A stretch of DNA of 8,452 bases from Deltaproteobacteria bacterium (GTDB taxonomy: Bacteria > Desulfobacterota > SM23-61): NCBI GenBank assembly GCA_029857975.1, contig JAOUFX010000092.1, positions 1 to 8,452 on the forward strand, given 5' to 3'. Under the pieces are notes generated by a model, which ran no database searches, had not been told where the DNA came from, and saw only the letters and a list, made by a program, of their open reading frames with translations. Each line of letters opens with the position of its first letter. Within the stretch, counting starts at the first letter, position 1. Of this stretch, positions 6,965-8,452 are shown piece by piece. The translations under genes were made by a program, and so were the position numbers.

Positions 6965-7199
6965 ACCTAAATTGAGCGATTTTTTTACACCACAGAGATC
7001 TCAGAGGATAATTTCATAGTTAAAAAACAAAATCAGCTCAACACTTTCTCCGTGTTTTCAGGTAATAAATTCGTCAGATAGAATATGGTGTTGTTTTCAC
7101 TTAACGAGTACCCAGAGTAAAGCAGAGAAAAGGAGTTTATTTCCTGGTTTTATCTTAATTTTCCTCTGGGCCCTCTGTGGTGAATCGCCTTTTTTAGGT
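6965..7199. repeat. about 235-bp element with long imperfect terminal inverted repeats
   Basis: This covers most of the 296-base gap between the MBL and C45 genes, which holds no gene. The left end has ACCTAAA (6965-6971), GCGATT (6976-6981) and CACCACAGAG-atct-CAGAGGA (6988-7008). The right end, read as reverse complement, has ACCTAAA (7199-7193), GCGATT (7188-7183) and CACCACAGAG-ggcc-CAGAGGA (7182-7162). Only a short spacer indel and three mismatches separate the inner blocks. The inside carries weaker CAGAG/CTCTG-like copies (about 7046-7055, 7113-7129). It contains no open reading frame. The CACCACAGAG core resembles a repeat I recall in many bacterial genomes. It looks like a MITE-like or composite palindromic repeat; target-site duplication is not evident. 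Confidence 0.65.
7013..7041 (-). promoter_or_regulatory. candidate promoter for the MBL gene within the repeat element
   Basis: On the minus strand TTGAGC (7041-7036) and TATGAA (7018-7013) are separated by 17 bases, each matching 4 of 6 consensus positions. It points towards the MBL start at 6934, about 80 bases away. The surroundings are AT-rich, so chance matches are expected. Confidence 0.25.
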
Positions 7200-7216
7200 A
7201 TAAGTAATTTTACTCC

Positions 7217-7232
7217 GATTGCTTTGGCAATC
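7217..7232 (-). terminator. hairpin at the end of the C45 gene
   Basis: GATTGC (7217-7222) and GCAATC (7227-7232) form a perfect 6-bp stem with a 4-base loop, overlapping the C45 stop codon on the minus strand. What follows (GGAGTAAAATTACTT) is AT-rich but has no proper U-run, so this is at best a weak terminator. Confidence 0.35.
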
Positions 7233-8301
7233 ATAGCGTTTTGAACTTCAAGGATTGATATTCACTCGCACAAGGCGGGCCGTGGGTAATAAACACTTCT
7301 TTCGTTGTAAGGTTCATGATGATGGAGGCCACGGTTTGCACGTGTTCCAGCTCCGGGTCCCGTTCATCGGGATGGCGGCAGATAGAGTCCGGATAATTAA
7401 AGTGATCACGCAAAACATCCATGAAATCTTCTTTGGAAATTTTCCCGGCCCGCCCCATCATTTTTTGCTTGGCTCGGCCGTACCGCAGGAGTGAATCCGG
7501 GAATTGAGTCAAGCTCGCATCCAGAGGTTTCAACCGTTCCGAAGTAAAATGATTGGTGTGGGCGAGTATGCCTTTCTCGGGATAAAAAAAGTCCAGAGCC
7601 TGAGGGGCCATTTCGAAATCCATGGCGGCCCCTTCACGGTGGGCAATCAGACAGTTATTGGTTGAACCCCGGTCCATGGCGGCGATCTTACTAATGGCGT
7701 CGCCGAATCTTTCACAGTTCAAAATTCCCCTCATGAGGACATGGATGGGAACGCCAACCTGCCCCAGCGGAGATTTCAAAATATTCAGACAGGCCCCCAA
7801 TCCGGCAGAGTTGAGCCCGATCTTGCCCACAACCCCCGCTTCGGTGAGGGTAATTACATTGGGTTTACCCTGCTGTTCGATCTCCAGGAGAACGGTGGTC
7901 TCGTTTAAATGGGGCTTCCAATCCCAGTTTTGACCTAAAAGCATATCGCCGGCAGCCGTGGCTTCCGGTAAAACCGCCAGAGCCGTACACTCACCACCCG
8001 TGGCCAATTTATCCGGATACATCAATTCCGTGCGCACGTTCAGGGCCAGAATTTCTTCCAGTTCCACCTTGGCGCCTTCGGCAATCCCTCTCATTTCTTC
8101 CAGAAGGGAAGGGTCGAAAGCCTGGATGGCGGGGATAAACCGTTGGGCTAATTTTATGGCCTGGCGGCGATCGAGTTGCGCATAATGTTGAAAGACCCGG
8201 AAATAAAGCTGGATGTTCTTCCGGATCATTTCTTGACAGCGGGATCCGTGCTGAAAACCCAGCTCACCCGGCGACCCTTTTATGGCGATTATTGGCAGCA
8301 T
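7231..8301 (-). CDS. C45-family (acyl-CoA:6-aminopenicillanate acyltransferase-like) Ntn hydrolase
   Basis: A 356-residue protein of the C45 peptidase / isopenicillin-N acyltransferase-like family, which has the N-terminal-nucleophile hydrolase fold. Visible marks are the N-terminal IKGSPGELGFQHG (7-19), the RGIAEGA segment (71-77), the nucleophile region GGECTAL with C105, GQNWDW (123-128), NN (215-216) in GSTNNCLIAHREG, and HTNHF (248-252). In the fungal enzyme autocleavage exposes Cys103 after a Gly; here the preceding residue is Glu (E104-C105), common in uncharacterised bacterial relatives as far as I recall. If processed, it would split into residues 1-104 and 105-356. There is no signal peptide, so it should be cytosolic. 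Bacterial members probably act on amide bonds of acylated amino compounds; penicillin synthesis is not implied, as no related genes are present. ATG 8301 has AGAGGAGAG 8 bases upstream. It appears monocistronic, with a repeat element before the next gene. Confidence 0.88.
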   Translation of the reverse strand: MLPIIAIKGSPGELGFQHGSRCQEMIRKNIQLYFRVFQHYAQLDRRQAIKLAQRFIPAIQAFDPSLLEEMRGIAEGAKVELEEILALNVRTELMYPDKLATGGECTALAVLPEATAAGDMLLGQNWDWKPHLNETTVLLEIEQQGKPNVITLTEAGVVGKIGLNSAGLGACLNILKSPLGQVGVPIHVLMRGILNCERFGDAISKIAAMDRGSTNNCLIAHREGAAMDFEMAPQALDFFYPEKGILAHTNHFTSERLKPLDASLTQFPDSLLRYGRAKQKMMGRAGKISKEDFMDVLRDHFNYPDSICRHPDERDPELEHVQTVASIIMNLTTKEVFITHGPPCASEYQSLKFKTL

Positions 8302-8358
8302 ACGGTTTACTCTCCTCTTAACGATCCATGCAAAAAAAATCCAGAAAAAAAGAATTGC

Positions 8359-8374
8359 CCTTCCGAGGGGAAGG
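8359..8374 (-). promoter_or_regulatory. leader hairpin upstream of the C45 gene
   Basis: CCTTCC (8359-8364) and GGAAGG (8369-8374) form a perfect 6-bp stem with a 4-base loop, about 58 bases before the C45 start. On the minus strand it is followed after 7 bases by T7 (8351-8345 area). This gives it the look of a weak attenuator or the terminator of something upstream; it may also be chance. Confidence 0.35.
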
Positions 8375-8393
8375 TAAAAATCCTTATCATATT

Positions 8394-8422
8394 AGTCTAC
8401 TAAATTAAAAAAGGCGAATCAA
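8394..8422 (-). promoter_or_regulatory. candidate promoter for the C45 gene
   Basis: On the minus strand TTGATT (8422-8417) and TAGACT (8399-8394) are separated by 17 bases, each a 4-of-6 match. A better -10 match, TATGAT (8391-8386), has no fitting -35. The region is the AT-rich gap before the C45 gene, so placement is sensible but weakly supported. Confidence 0.25.
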
Positions 8423-8450
8423 TAAGTAATGAATGAAAAAGTAGATTCGC
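8406..8450. repeat. possible second copy of the repeat end, running to the window edge
   Basis: Bases 8406-8421 match the outer end of the 6965-7199 element (7196-7181, reverse complement) at 15 of 16 positions, through TAAAAAAGGCGA. In addition GCGAATC (8414-8420) and GATTCGC (8444-8450) are perfect 7-bp inverted repeats. The CACCACAGAG block does not follow, so this may be a degraded copy or a separate palindrome. Confidence 0.4.
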
Positions 8451-8452
8451 AC

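Noticed and set aside
6935..7230. CRISPR array or tRNA in the longest gap
   Set aside because: There are no regularly spaced direct repeats and no cloverleaf; the structure is a single long imperfect inverted repeat.
7231..8301. Beta-lactam biosynthesis function for the C45 protein
   Set aside because: The family is broad in bacteria and no synthetase or related biosynthetic genes are nearby.

Overview
The window reads as ordinary chromosomal DNA from an anaerobic, moderately GC-rich bacterium. My best guess is a Deltaproteobacterium-like lineage (Desulfobacterota/Syntrophales-type). This is an inference from three things: the gene content (B12-dependent ribonucleotide reductase, a nickel-pincer LarA-family racemase, alanine dehydrogenase), the codon style, and the types of short palindromic repeats between genes. 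No phage, plasmid, transposase, CRISPR, tRNA or rRNA gene is visible.

Layout. On the plus strand at the left: the C-terminal two thirds of a HAD-superfamily hydrolase cut by the window edge (2-514), alanine dehydrogenase ald (638-1753), and a small cysteine-containing protein of unknown function (1982-2308). The rest is on the minus strand, reading right to left: a C45-family (acyl-CoA:6-aminopenicillanate acyltransferase-like) protein (8301-7231), a metallo-beta-lactamase-fold hydrolase (6934-5966), a LarA-family nickel-pincer racemase/epimerase (5811-4537) and class II adenosylcobalamin-dependent ribonucleotide reductase nrdJ (4509-2380). The small protein and nrdJ converge at about 2308/2380. 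The larA-nrdJ gap is only 27 bases, so these two are probably co-transcribed. The MBL gene is 154 bases upstream of larA in the same direction.

How the genes fit together. Ald interconverts alanine and pyruvate, and LarA-type enzymes racemise or epimerise 2-hydroxyacids such as lactate. The MBL hydrolase could release an acid from a thioester, but its substrate cannot be read from sequence. NrdJ supplies deoxyribonucleotides without oxygen dependence. Apart from larA-nrdJ coupling I see no convincing single pathway or multi-gene defence or biosynthetic system.

The most unusual aspect is the intergenic DNA. Most of the larger gaps carry a degenerate inverted repeat or a fragment resembling widespread bacterial interspersed repeats. 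Some of these touch gene ends: one appears to supply the last codons of larA and a hairpin over the nrdJ ribosome binding site. Another abuts the ribosome binding site of the small protein. A roughly 235-base element with long imperfect terminal inverted repeats lies between the MBL and C45 genes. No clearly new biological system is evident; the repeats, the small Cys protein and the LarA/C45 substrates are the points worth checking.
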